The notes under the pieces: generated by a model
Seen by the model: only the letters and a program-made list of their open reading frames with translations
Told to the model about the DNA's origin: nothing
Database searches by the model: none
Origin: Bacteroidales bacterium
GTDB lineage: Bacteria > Bacteroidota > Bacteroidia > Bacteroidales > JAGOPY01
Assembly: GCA_017991835.1 (NCBI GenBank)
Contig: JAGOPY010000003.1
Span: forward strand, 124,001-188,000
Length of the DNA stretch: 64,000 nt
Direction of reading: 5' to 3'
Part shown: positions 51,618 to 60,657 of the stretch, piece after piece
Layout of the letters: every line of letters starts with the position of its first letter
How positions within the stretch are numbered: position 1 is the stretch's first letter
Program-made: the position numbers and the translations under genes

Positions 51618-52211
51618 ATGAATTTTCTCGCTCACCTTTATCTTTCAGGAAAAGAAGAAGATGTCATCATCGGTAATTTTGTGGCCGATGCAATCAAAGG
51701 CAATTCCCTCGGTCATTATCCTCAAGGTATGGAAAGGGGGATCAGGCTGCATCGCGAAATAGACAGCTATACCGACAGCCATGAGCTTTTCAGGGCAAGC
51801 AGAAACAGGCTTGCACCCCGCTACAATCATTTTTCCGGGATCATTGTCGATTTGTATTACGATCATTTCCTGGCAAAATTCTGGAACGAATACTCGAATG
51901 AAGACTTGAGAGGCCTGATTGCGAACACCTATTTTCTGCTGATCCGCAAATTTCATATGTTACCGGCAAGATCCAGGCGGATACTGCCGTTTATGATCAC
52001 CCAGAACTGGCTGGTCAATTACCAGGACCTGGATACCATGCAACGGGTTTTTAACGGGATGTCGCGACGGATAAACAAGCCGTCGGGGATGGAAAATGCC
52101 ATAGGTGACCTGGTGGCCGGCTATTCGCTCTATGAAGCTGAGTTCAGAGGTTTTTTCCCCGAAATTACCGATCATATAAATCGCTTCAGAAGTAACCTGA
52201 TCGGTCTATGA
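51618..52211 (+). CDS. acpH: Acyl carrier protein phosphodiesterase
   Basis: 197 residues. Pattern of AcpH: MNFLAHLYLSG, GNFVADAIKG, GIRLHREIDSYTDSH, RYNHFSGIIVDLYYDHFLA, which carry the metal-binding His and Asp residues of this HD-like enzyme. It removes the phosphopantetheine arm from acyl carrier protein. The upstream 150 bases are AT-rich with no certain promoter. The histidine kinase follows after 26 bases, a possible operon. Confidence 0.9.
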   Translation: MNFLAHLYLSGKEEDVIIGNFVADAIKGNSLGHYPQGMERGIRLHREIDSYTDSHELFRASRNRLAPRYNHFSGIIVDLYYDHFLAKFWNEYSNEDLRGLIANTYFLLIRKFHMLPARSRRILPFMITQNWLVNYQDLDTMQRVFNGMSRRINKPSGMENAIGDLVAGYSLYEAEFRGFFPEITDHINRFRSNLIGL

Positions 52212-52237
52212 TCGTCTATCAATAAATCAACAGACGG

Positions 52238-53485
52238 ATGGCATCACTTACCCAGGAACAAAAATTCGAATTCATCCGGAATTTGCCCATGTTCAGCGGA
52301 GCAGATAATAAGGTCCTGCTCGAACTGGCCGATTCCATGTCAGAAAATGAGGCACTGAAAGGGAGTATCGTTATTCGCAAAGGCGATGAAGCGGACGCGG
52401 TATTTATCATAGCCGGCGGCAGGGTCAGGGTTCACGACGGAAATCATGTTCTGGCCAGGCTGGAGCAGGGGCAAATGTTCGGAGAGTATTCTCTCATCGA
52501 TCAGCGGCAGCGGTCGGCATCGGTGACAGCCGAAGACAATTGCCGGCTTCTACGGCTCGATAACCGCGACTTTTATCGTATTGCGGCCGGGGATCCCGGC
52601 ATTTTAAGAGGTGTGCTCAAGGAACTGATCAACCGGATGAGGGATATGAACGAGCTGGAAGAGAAGCTTTCACGAAGCTACCTCAAGATACAGCGTCAGA
52701 AAGAGCTTATCGAAAAACAGAATGCCAGCATCATGCAACAAAAAGCGATGCTTGAACAGCAAAATTTCGATCTGACCAAATTGAATGAAGAAAAAAACCA
52801 GTTGATCGGCACTGTTATCCATCAAATAAAAAATCCGCTGACCAGCAGCCTGTGTATGGCCGATATGCTGGACGCCAGGGACGGTTTTGTGGATGAAACC
52901 GAACGTGAAGGGCTGGCCATCATCCGGAACAGCATAAAAAGGATCAATAATCTTATCAATGAGATCCTTGATATCAATGCCATCGAATCGAAAGTTTACG
53001 AATTGAAGATGGAACCATTGAATGTCAGGGAGATCCTCGAAGATCTGATCCGGAACTATTCTTATTTTATTGACCAGAAGCACATTAACTTTAAGGTGCA
53101 AATGGTCGATATCACAGCCCGGCTGAACCGGGTTTACGTGACGCAGATATTCGACAACCTGCTTTCGAATGCCATCAAATTTACGCCCGACGGGAAAACG
53201 ATTGAAGTGAGACTCGGGGAAAATGAAGATAAGATCATGTTTTGTGTTTGCGACGAAGGCCCCGGAATGGAAAAAGAAAAGATGGAGAAAGTCTTTGACC
53301 GCTATAAACGCCAGACATCGATGTTTGACCAGGAATCGGCCGGCAACGGACTGGGGCTGGCCATAGTATATAAATACGCAACGGCCATGCACGGAACTGT
53401 CAGATGCGAAAGCGAACCCGGATCCGGCACAAGGTTCCATGTTGAACTGCCGGGAAGGGAAAAGACAAAAGGGAACAAGGAATAA
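52238..53485 (+). CDS. Histidine kinase with N-terminal cyclic-nucleotide-binding-like domain
   Basis: 415 residues, soluble. cNMP-like domain 13-125 (FGEYSLIDQRQRSASVTAE matches the phosphate-binding cassette), coiled coil 130-185 rich in Gln/Glu/Lys, HisKA with H195 in HQIKNPL, HATPase with N-box FDNLLSNAIKF, DEGPGM and GNGLGLAIVYKY. No TM helices. It senses a ligand or ATP/cAMP-like signal in the cytoplasm and phosphorylates an unknown response regulator; none is adjacent, so it is an orphan kinase. Confidence 0.93.
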   Translation: MASLTQEQKFEFIRNLPMFSGADNKVLLELADSMSENEALKGSIVIRKGDEADAVFIIAGGRVRVHDGNHVLARLEQGQMFGEYSLIDQRQRSASVTAEDNCRLLRLDNRDFYRIAAGDPGILRGVLKELINRMRDMNELEEKLSRSYLKIQRQKELIEKQNASIMQQKAMLEQQNFDLTKLNEEKNQLIGTVIHQIKNPLTSSLCMADMLDARDGFVDETEREGLAIIRNSIKRINNLINEILDINAIESKVYELKMEPLNVREILEDLIRNYSYFIDQKHINFKVQMVDITARLNRVYVTQIFDNLLSNAIKFTPDGKTIEVRLGENEDKIMFCVCDEGPGMEKEKMEKVFDRYKRQTSMFDQESAGNGLGLAIVYKYATAMHGTVRCESEPGSGTRFHVELPGREKTKGNKE

Positions 53486-53505
53486 GGAAAAAGTACCGGG
53501 AGAGG

Positions 53506-54819
53506 CTATTCCTTTTGTTTTATTCCGACGATTTCTTCCAGCATTTCCGTTGTTATCGATTTGGGGCGCTCCAGCGGGTACATCAATGCACGGTCCCAGA
53601 TGATATTGGCGCAAATACCAATAGCCCGCCCGATGCCAAACAGGACGGTATAGAAATCATACTGCCGCACCCCGTAATGCCACTGGATAATTCCCGACTG
53701 CGCGTCGACGTTCGGCCATGGATTCTTTGCTTTTCCTTGCTGAATAAGTATCTCAGGCACCACTTTATAGAGCAGGTCGGTATATTTGAACAACGGATCT
53801 TCCGGCATGTGTTTCAGGCTGAATTCACGCTGAATGGTGTACCTCGGGTCGGTCTTGCGCAAAACGGCGTGGCCGTAGCCCGGGATAACATGTCCGTTGT
53901 GCAGCGTATCCCAAACATATTTCCGGATATCCTCTTCCGTCGGATCGTCACCTCCGAGTTGCTCCCGCAGGTCTTGCAGCCAGCGAAGCACTTCCTGGTT
54001 GGCCAGGCCGTGCAGAGGACCTGCCAGCCCGTTGATCATAGCGGCGATGGACAGATAGACATCCGACAGCGAACTGGCTACCAGGTGGCCGGTATGCGCA
54101 CTGACATTCCCGCTTTCGTGATCGGCATGCAGGATAAAATGCATCCGGGATACATCATCGTATGGCGGGTTGATACCCATCATCCAGGCAAAATTGGCGC
54201 CCATGTCGAGGTTGGGGTTCGACTGGATCCGCTTGCCGTCTTTATACAGCTTGGTATAGATGTAAGTGGCTATTTCGCAGAGCTTGGCCAGCAGGTTCAT
54301 CGCATCTTCGTACATCGGGTCCCAGTATTCGCTTTTTGGTATGCCGGCATTGTATTTTTTTACGAAGAAAGATTCACGGTGCAGTGCCAGGATAGCCGAG
54401 GCAAAGGTCGTCATCGGGTGGTTGCAGCAAGGGGCCGCATCGATCACTTCGTAGATGACCCTGGGCAGGATTCTCCTCTTCTGGAACTCCTCCACGACCT
54501 CCTGTACTTCTTCCTCTGTCGGGATATCACCCGTTAGCAGGAGATACCATACTCCTTCAACATACGGCATTTCCGCACCTTTTGGCTTGGGAAGCTTCTC
54601 AATCACTTCATTTAACGTATAGCTCCTGTAACGGATGCCTTCATTCGGGTCCAGGTAGGATATATCCGTTATCAGCACCTTCAGGTCCCTCATCCCGCCA
54701 ATGACTTTCTCGATGGTGACCTCGTCGATCACAACATCTCCGAATTCCTGCACCAGGCGCTTTGTCCTTGGCCTCCAGCCTTCTATCTTTTGCCGTAATT
54801 TCTCTTTCAGTCCGATCAT
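53506..54819 (-). CDS. gltA: Citrate synthase, mitochondrial-like type
   Basis: 437 residues. Joins acetyl-CoA and oxaloacetate. Active-site His in GLAGPLHGLANQEVL and PGYGHAVLRKTDPR, Asp in NVDAQSGIIQWHYG. The sequence resembles the eukaryotic mitochondrial form (AGPLHGLANQEVLRWL) more than the E. coli hexameric GltA, a known pattern in Bacteroidota. Divides with icd in a TCA pair on the minus strand, with a small repeat-filled gap (54820-54881) between them. Confidence 0.96.
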   Translation of the reverse strand: MIGLKEKLRQKIEGWRPRTKRLVQEFGDVVIDEVTIEKVIGGMRDLKVLITDISYLDPNEGIRYRSYTLNEVIEKLPKPKGAEMPYVEGVWYLLLTGDIPTEEEVQEVVEEFQKRRILPRVIYEVIDAAPCCNHPMTTFASAILALHRESFFVKKYNAGIPKSEYWDPMYEDAMNLLAKLCEIATYIYTKLYKDGKRIQSNPNLDMGANFAWMMGINPPYDDVSRMHFILHADHESGNVSAHTGHLVASSLSDVYLSIAAMINGLAGPLHGLANQEVLRWLQDLREQLGGDDPTEEDIRKYVWDTLHNGHVIPGYGHAVLRKTDPRYTIQREFSLKHMPEDPLFKYTDLLYKVVPEILIQQGKAKNPWPNVDAQSGIIQWHYGVRQYDFYTVLFGIGRAIGICANIIWDRALMYPLERPKSITTEMLEEIVGIKQKE

Positions 54820-54835
54820 TTGCGATAAAGGGTTA

Positions 54836-54880
54836 AATGTTCTATTGTTCTATTGTTCTATTGTCCTACAGTCTTAAAGT
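54836..54880. repeat. TGTTCTAT word repeat between icd and gltA
   Basis: Three to four copies of an 8-base word (tgttctat, then tgtcctac and decayed copies). Confidence 0.75.
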
Positions 54881-54881
54881 C

Positions 54882-56252
54882 CTATTTCATATTCTCCACG
54901 ATCTCTTCCCCAAATTCGGAGCACTTGAGCAGAACAGCCCCTTCCATCTGGCGGTGAAAATCGTAGGTAACTCTTTTACCCGAAACGGCTTTTTCCAGGC
55001 CTTTCCAGATCAGGTCGTGCACTTCATGCCAGCCGAGGTATTTAAACATCATTGCGCCGGAGAGGATCACCGAACCGGGGTTCACCTGGTCGAGACCGGC
55101 ATATTTGGGCGCTGTGCCGTGGGTTGCCTCAAAAATGGCATGTCCGGTATCGTAGTTTATATTGGCGCCGGGTGCAATCCCGATGCCGCCAACCTGGGCC
55201 GCCAGGGCATCCGACAGGTAATCGCCGTTCAGGTTCGGCGTGGCGACCACCTCGAATTCATCGGCACGGGTCAGTACCTGCTGCAGCGTAATATCGGCTA
55301 TCGAATCCTTTATCATCAGCTTCGTCTCCCACTGCCCGTTCCCATGGGTCGGCAACAGCTTCATCCCTTCCGCCACTTCGTCTTTAATAGCCTGCTGCTG
55401 TTCCGGTGTCATCATATAATAACCCGGTTCGATCAGGCGCGCATTATTTTCTCCAGAAATCGTAGGATCCTTGTCGATATTTCCCAGAATCCAGCTTTCG
55501 CGCTGTGTCACCACATGGTCGCGGAACTCCTGCGTTGCCACTTCATACCCCCACGTCTTGAAAGCGCCTTCAGTGAATTTCATGATATTGCCTTTATGCA
55601 CCAGCGTGACCGAATGGCGATTCTCCTCAAGGGCATAGCGGATGGCCGACCGGATAAGGCGTTTGGAACCCTCTTCCGAAACCGGTTTTATTCCGATCCC
55701 TGATGTTTCCGGGAAGCGGATCTTCTTCACTTTCATCTCTTCTTCCAGGAAACGGATCACTTTTTTCACCTCTTCCGATCCGCTTTTCCATTCGATCCCC
55801 GCATAAATATCTTCCGTATTCTCCCGGAAAATGACCATATCGACCCGCTCGGGATGTTTTACGGGAGAAGGTACCCCGGTGACATATTTTACCGGGCGCA
55901 AACACACATAAAGATCCAGTAATTGCCTGAGTGCGACGTTAAGCGAGCGGATCCCCCCTCCTACCGGCGTTGTCAGTGGACCCTTTATCCCTACCAGGTA
56001 ATCCCTGAAAGTATCGATCGTTGCCTGTGGCAGCCACTCTCCAAACCGGTTAAAAGCTTCTTCACCGGCATAAACCTCGAGCCATTCCACTCTCTTCTTT
56101 CCATGATATGCTTTCTCAACAGCCGCATCGAAAACACGCACCGACGCCGCCCAGATATCAGGGCCGGTACCATCGCCACGAATGAACGGTATTACGGGAA
56201 TATCGGGTACATTTAATCTTCCGCCGCTTTTTGTAATCTTCTCTCCAGTCAT
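54882..56252 (-). CDS. icd: Isocitrate dehydrogenase (NADP-dependent, homodimeric type)
   Basis: 456 residues. Oxidises isocitrate to 2-oxoglutarate. Visible: [35 protein letters not shown] (isocitrate site), [38 protein letters not shown] (catalytic Lys), [20 protein letters not shown], and [15 protein letters not shown] for the cofactor site. Longer than E. coli Icd by about 40 residues, mainly in the middle. Upstream of gltA on the same strand. Confidence 0.96.
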   Translation of the reverse strand: MTGEKITKSGGRLNVPDIPVIPFIRGDGTGPDIWAASVRVFDAAVEKAYHGKKRVEWLEVYAGEEAFNRFGEWLPQATIDTFRDYLVGIKGPLTTPVGGGIRSLNVALRQLLDLYVCLRPVKYVTGVPSPVKHPERVDMVIFRENTEDIYAGIEWKSGSEEVKKVIRFLEEEMKVKKIRFPETSGIGIKPVSEEGSKRLIRSAIRYALEENRHSVTLVHKGNIMKFTEGAFKTWGYEVATQEFRDHVVTQRESWILGNIDKDPTISGENNARLIEPGYYMMTPEQQQAIKDEVAEGMKLLPTHGNGQWETKLMIKDSIADITLQQVLTRADEFEVVATPNLNGDYLSDALAAQVGGIGIAPGANINYDTGHAIFEATHGTAPKYAGLDQVNPGSVILSGAMMFKYLGWHEVHDLIWKGLEKAVSGKRVTYDFHRQMEGAVLLKCSEFGEEIVENMK

Positions 56253-56361
56253 AATACAGGTTCTCCTAATAATCTGTGAATTTGGGGATAGGTCGGTAAA
56301 AATACAAAGTTTTTAATATCTTGAAAACCATCTATCTTATTTTTTGTTCATTACAAATAAG

Positions 56362-56775
56362 ATGAAAACAACAAAAAAATCAGGAGGTTCCGGCTTTCCG
56401 ACCGTATTTTATGACGGCTCCTGCCACCTCTGTGCCCGTTCGGTGCGATTTATCCTGAAATATGACCGGAAGAAAAGATTCCGGTTTGCATCGTTGCAAT
56501 CGGTGACGGCTAAAACATTGGAAATAATTAATCTAAAAGATGACTCCGTCATCCTCTATGAGGAAGGCAAAATCCTCATGAAATCTCAGGCAGCCATCAG
56601 AATAGCCATAGTGCTCGGATTTCCCTGGTCGGTTGCAGGAATATTCGCTGTGATCCCGGTATCCTGGCGCGATACCATTTACGACCTCATCGCCCGGAAC
56701 CGGCACCGGTGGCCCGGAAGTTCTCAATACTGCGAAACAGGCCGTTCCACACCGGATGACCGTATCCTTCCCTGA
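56362..56775 (+). CDS. DCC1-like thiol-disulfide oxidoreductase family protein (DUF393)
   Basis: 137 residues. Motif VFYDGSCHLCARSVRFILKYDRKKRFRFASLQS near the N-terminus is the DxxCxxC signature, with SVILYEEGKILMKSQAAIRIAIVLGFPW after it. The frame extends to a TTG at 56344, but ATG 56362 is preferred. The family probably forms a thioredoxin fold; the partner is unknown. Convergent with the peptidase gene, 1 base between stops. Confidence 0.88.
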   Translation: MKTTKKSGGSGFPTVFYDGSCHLCARSVRFILKYDRKKRFRFASLQSVTAKTLEIINLKDDSVILYEEGKILMKSQAAIRIAIVLGFPWSVAGIFAVIPVSWRDTIYDLIARNRHRWPGSSQYCETGRSTPDDRILP

Positions 56776-56776
56776 T

Positions 56777-57988
56777 TTACAACAGACCCAGCTTTTTTCT
56801 TATTTCTTTCGGGATGCCATCCTTGTGAACCAGGATATCGATGGTTTTGTAGGCCACAAAAGGTTTTGAAGCAAAGAAAAATCCTTTGTAATCATTCCCT
56901 GTAACGCCCCAGGAGTTCTTGACATAATAATAGGGTTGGCCGTTCTGATCTTTCGCCGTTCCGGTAATGTGCATCCCATGGTCATCCGTGGTCTGGTAAT
57001 TATCGAAGGCAGTCTGTCGCAGCTCCTGGGTAATGACCCGCTCCGGGACCGGTTTTTCGAAGCTGTAGATCATTTTTTCACGCTCCTTCTGGGTCAGTTT
57101 TTCCCATTTCTCCCTTTCCGTTCCTGTCATGTCTTCAAGGTCGACCACCGGTACAACGGCCACGCCATTGGTCCATGAGAATCCCTTTTCGCTTATATCA
57201 GCGCCCCATCCGACCGTAAACCCGTTATCCAGTGAATAATCAATGATCTCTATCATCTCATCCAGGGGAACATTATAAATCTCATCCATCATCCAGTTAT
57301 CGGGTAATTCAATAATGAATTTTTCATAAAAAGGATGATGGGAGTAAGAGCCAATTTCCACATACTGGCTCAGGTCAAGGCCAAGGTTTTCGGCAAAAGA
57401 TTTCGGAGTGTATTCTTTGCCTTTGTATTTGAATAACGAAGGATATTCGCCCAGGTAGGCATCCAGGATGCCCTTCACCGCCAATGGCCATACCGGTGTG
57501 AGCTTCCCGTTATCATTCTTAATCAGTGCTTCCATGAACCCGGTAAGCACCGCATCCATCTCATTATGAATATGTTCCTTCTCCCCGATGACTTTACCGC
57601 TGTAAACTTCCTCAGGAATCATCCCGGCAGTTTCCATTACTGCAAGAACATCGTGAAAAGCGCCACCGGCAGCAAAATTGACGTTCCCCTGCCAGCGGGC
57701 GTAGCCTTTTGCCTTTGCCTGGTAGGTATTGTGCACCACAAACATCTCCGACAGGTCGTATTCGCCCTTCCCCAACCGGAGCAGTTCTGATTCTATAAAA
57801 GAAACCGATGAAAAACTCCAGCAGGTGCTCGATTTATACTGGTTTTTCGCCGGTGTCGAGGGAAGTTCTTTTACCATAGTAAATTTATATCCCTCTTTCT
57901 GCTCATTATCCTGAGCGAATGTAATGTTCCCGTTCAGCAGGATGATCCCTGACAGAATCAGCATGGATTTTAACGCAAAAGATTTCAT
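56777..57988 (-). CDS. Exported C1-type peptidase, aminopeptidase C / bleomycin-hydrolase-like
   Basis: 403 residues. Signal peptide about 1-25 (LILSGIILLNGNITFAQ), unlike cytoplasmic PepC. Active site: Cys in QYKSSTCWSFSSVSFIESEL, His in DDHGMHITGTAKD, Asn in YYVKNSWGVTGNDYKGFFF. Also WQGNVNFAAGGAFHDVL and SLDNGFTVGWGADISEKGF, typical of bleomycin hydrolase. Shorter than cytoplasmic PepC (about 445-450). It adds to the window's set of secreted peptidases. Confidence 0.93.
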   Translation of the reverse strand: MKSFALKSMLILSGIILLNGNITFAQDNEQKEGYKFTMVKELPSTPAKNQYKSSTCWSFSSVSFIESELLRLGKGEYDLSEMFVVHNTYQAKAKGYARWQGNVNFAAGGAFHDVLAVMETAGMIPEEVYSGKVIGEKEHIHNEMDAVLTGFMEALIKNDNGKLTPVWPLAVKGILDAYLGEYPSLFKYKGKEYTPKSFAENLGLDLSQYVEIGSYSHHPFYEKFIIELPDNWMMDEIYNVPLDEMIEIIDYSLDNGFTVGWGADISEKGFSWTNGVAVVPVVDLEDMTGTEREKWEKLTQKEREKMIYSFEKPVPERVITQELRQTAFDNYQTTDDHGMHITGTAKDQNGQPYYYVKNSWGVTGNDYKGFFFASKPFVAYKTIDILVHKDGIPKEIRKKLGLL

Positions 57989-58017
57989 AACACAATTCCT
58001 GATTTGGTTTATAAATA

Positions 58018-58743
58018 TTATTGAGATTTTACTTTAGACCGGATAATGGATAGGATGATATAAAGTATGATAATCAGCGGTATAGCAATAAATCTGAAAA
58101 TAATAAAAAGCAATGGAACAGAAAGGATGAGCACATAGCGGTAAATGTTGCCCTTCCAGCTTAAGTCTTTGAATTTAAGTGACATTAGAGGGATAGAAGA
58201 GACCATCAGCGCCGACAGCACGATTACCACAGCCAGAAGCAGATAAAAATTTCCGGTTAACAATCTGACATATTCCAGGTCCCCCTGGTAATGCACCATC
58301 AGCGGGAAAGCAGCGACGAACAGGCCGGTCGCCGGCGTCGGCAATCCTCTGAACTCGATCGCCTGTCCCGGATCGGTATTGAATTTTGCCAGCCTGGCAG
58401 CGGCAAAAGCAGCCAGCAGAAGCGCAGAAAACGGTAAAATCTGGTATTCACCGGCAGTAAACTCAGGCAGGTTCGGGCTTTTCAGCATCAGCGCATAAAG
58501 AATGACCGACGGGGCGAGCCCGAACGAGATCACATCGGCCAGCGAATCGAGTTCGCCGCCTATTGCCGATCGGGCATTCAGCAAACGGGCGGCTAATCCG
58601 TCAAGAAAGTCAAAGACTGCGGCCAGCAGGATCAGCCAGGCAGCACAGGCAGGTTCGCCCGAGAGGGCCATGATCACGGAGACTCCGCCACTGACCAGGT
58701 TCAGGAGTGTAATTCCGTTGGGGATATTCTTTTTAAAATTCAT
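58018..58743 (-). CDS. pssA: CDP-diacylglycerol-serine O-phosphatidyltransferase
   Basis: 241 residues, six to seven TM helices. CDP-alcohol phosphotransferase motif DFLDGLAARLLNARSAIGGELDSLAD (DG-x2-AR-x8-G-x3-D-x3-D) at about 45-70. Makes phosphatidylserine, the precursor of phosphatidylethanolamine, in the inner membrane. Starts 101 bases from the divergent queA. Confidence 0.94.
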   Translation of the reverse strand: MNFKKNIPNGITLLNLVSGGVSVIMALSGEPACAAWLILLAAVFDFLDGLAARLLNARSAIGGELDSLADVISFGLAPSVILYALMLKSPNLPEFTAGEYQILPFSALLLAAFAAARLAKFNTDPGQAIEFRGLPTPATGLFVAAFPLMVHYQGDLEYVRLLTGNFYLLLAVVIVLSALMVSSIPLMSLKFKDLSWKGNIYRYVLILSVPLLFIIFRFIAIPLIIILYIILSIIRSKVKSQ

Positions 58744-58813
58744 CGCTGCAGGGCGGCAAGCCTCAGGCCTTGATACCGACTAACGGCAAAAGTACGAAAG
58801 ATTAACTGTTTTA

Positions 58814-58821
58814 TATCTTTG
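58814..58821 (+). promoter_or_regulatory. -7 box of queA
   Basis: TATCTTTG then TGG, 22 bases before the GTG start; fits TAnnTTTG. Confidence 0.55.
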
Positions 58822-58843
58822 TGGAAAAATTAAGGACAGACCC

Positions 58844-60097
58844 GTGGCCATCAACCTGCATCCCCGAAACCTGCGCATTGAAGACTACGATTATCCCCTG
58901 CCGGATGACCGGATAGCCCTGTTTCCCCTTGAGCAGCGGGATTCGTCGAAACTGTTACTGGTTCGTAACGGTCGTACCGGTGAGGATATTTTCAGCAACA
59001 TGGCCACCCATTTGCCTCCCGACAGCCTGGTGGTTTTCAATGAAACCCGGGTGATTCATGCCCGGTTGCTGTTCCGCCGTCCGACCGGCAGCCGGATTGA
59101 ACTTTTCTGCCTTGAACCCGTGGCGCCATACCGCGATCACCTGCGGGCCTTCGGATGCACCGGGCAGGCCGACTGGCTTTGCCTGGTGGGCAACTCCAAA
59201 AGATGGAAACACGGCGGACTGGAGCTGACAGCCGGAGAGGGCAAAGATCAATTTGTCCTGAAGGCAGAAAGGACCAGCCGAAACGAAGACGGATCTTCCG
59301 TTATCCGTTTTACCTGGCATCCGGAACACCTGACGTTTTCTCATATCCTGGAACAAGCCGGAAAGATCCCTCTTCCCCCCTATATTCACCGGGATCCGGT
59401 ACAAAATGACGAGCGCACCTACCAGACGATATACGCCAGCAGGGAGGGTTCGGTAGCTGCCCCGACGGCCGGTCTGCATTTTTCACCGGAAGTCCTCGCA
59501 TCGTTAGAAGCTAAGGGGATTAAATCACAAAGACTGGTATTGCATGTAGGAGCAGGCACCTTCCGGCCGGTGTCGTCGGAACGCCTGGAGGGGCACGAAA
59601 TGCATGCCGAACAGGTTGATCTGCCCCTTTCAGCATTAAAAGATCTTCGTGGTAATCTGGACAGGAAGATCACCGCAGTCGGCACCACCACGACCCGCCT
59701 CCTGGAAAGCCTTTACTGGCATGGCGTTAAGGTGATCATGGGTTTGTCTGAACCGTCTGTCCTGGATGTCAGGCAATGGGATCCTTACGATCTGCCGGTA
59801 CCGGGTAAAATATCCAGGGAAGAATCGCTGGATACCGTTATCAGCGGTTGCGAACGAATGGGCGCAGGTTCGGTCAGGGGTGCAACAAGCCTGATGATCG
59901 CTCCCGGTTACCGGTTCCGTTATCCCGACATCCTGATCACCAATTTTCACCAGCCCCGGAGCACTCTCCTGCTCCTTATCTCGTCGTTTATCGGTAAAAA
60001 CTGGAAAGAGGCTTACCGGTATGCGCTTGAAAATAATTTCAGGTTCCTGAGCTATGGCGACAGTTGTTTGTTTTATAAATCGGAACCTGGACGATGA
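58844..60097 (+). CDS. queA: S-adenosylmethionine:tRNA ribosyltransferase-isomerase
   Basis: 417 residues. Queuosine pathway enzyme that adds epoxycyclopentane to preQ1-tRNA. Motifs: LPDDRIALFPLEQRDSSKLL, LVVFNETRVIHARL, PLPPYIHR, EGSVAAPTAGLHFSPEVL, LVLHVGAGTFRPVSSERLEGHEMHAE, and TNFHQPRSTLLLLISSFIG. It is longer than E. coli QueA (356), with an insert near 95-160. The start is GTG (58844-58846) because no ATG lies near. The stop overlaps the mobA start (ATGATGA). Confidence 0.94.
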   Translation: MAINLHPRNLRIEDYDYPLPDDRIALFPLEQRDSSKLLLVRNGRTGEDIFSNMATHLPPDSLVVFNETRVIHARLLFRRPTGSRIELFCLEPVAPYRDHLRAFGCTGQADWLCLVGNSKRWKHGGLELTAGEGKDQFVLKAERTSRNEDGSSVIRFTWHPEHLTFSHILEQAGKIPLPPYIHRDPVQNDERTYQTIYASREGSVAAPTAGLHFSPEVLASLEAKGIKSQRLVLHVGAGTFRPVSSERLEGHEMHAEQVDLPLSALKDLRGNLDRKITAVGTTTTRLLESLYWHGVKVIMGLSEPSVLDVRQWDPYDLPVPGKISREESLDTVISGCERMGAGSVRGATSLMIAPGYRFRYPDILITNFHQPRSTLLLLISSFIGKNWKEAYRYALENNFRFLSYGDSCLFYKSEPGR

Positions 60098-60657
60098 TGA
60101 CGGGGATCATCCTGGCAGGCGGCCGGAGCAGCCGGATGGGCCATGACAAGGGCCTGATTTCATTTCACGGAAAACTTCTGGTGCAATACTCTATCGACGT
60201 TTTCGAAAAGTTGTGCCGCGAAATCCTGATCAGTTCGAATAACCTCGAGTATGAGCAGTTCGGATATCCGGTGATCCCGGATGTGACCGGTGAGATCGGC
60301 CCGATGGGAGGGCTTTACTCGGGCCTTCTCAAAAGCACAAACGAGATAAACCTTGTGCTTTCGTGCGATATGCCCTTTGTCACCGGCAATATTTTCCAGA
60401 TGCTGATCCACCGGGCCGGGACAGCACAGGTATGCATCCCTTATTACGGGCAGGAGAAATATGAACCCTTATGCGGTTTGTACCGGAAAAACACTCTCGA
60501 AACGATGACAAGATCCATTTTCGAAGAAAAAAACTACAAGCTGCCGGACCTCTTTTCCCGGGTTGAAACCAGTCTCCTGCTTATCACCGAAATAGATCCA
60601 CCCCTTCCGGAGATTTACTTTAAAAGCATCAATTCGCCGGAAGATCTTGCCATTTAA
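60094..60657 (+). CDS. mobA: Molybdenum cofactor guanylyltransferase
   Basis: 187 residues. GIILAGGRSSRMGHDKGLISFHGK (4-27) is the nucleotide-binding signature; IGPMGGLYSGL, LVLSCDMPFVT and YEPLCGLY follow. Attaches GMP to molybdopterin, so molybdo-bis-MGD enzymes are expected in this organism. Start overlaps the queA stop by 4 bases; its stop overlaps the multiheme cytochrome stop on the other strand in TTAA (60654-60657). Confidence 0.93.
   Translation: MMTGIILAGGRSSRMGHDKGLISFHGKLLVQYSIDVFEKLCREILISSNNLEYEQFGYPVIPDVTGEIGPMGGLYSGLLKSTNEINLVLSCDMPFVTGNIFQMLIHRAGTAQVCIPYYGQEKYEPLCGLYRKNTLETMTRSIFEEKNYKLPDLFSRVETSLLLITEIDPPLPEIYFKSINSPEDLAI

Noticed and set aside
52670..53614. 314-codon minus-strand frame opposite the histidine kinase
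   Set aside because: The kinase has H, N and G boxes in the plus frame; the reverse translation has no recognisable features.
53515..54537. 340-codon plus-strand frame opposite citrate synthase
   Set aside because: Antisense to a gene with complete active-site motifs.
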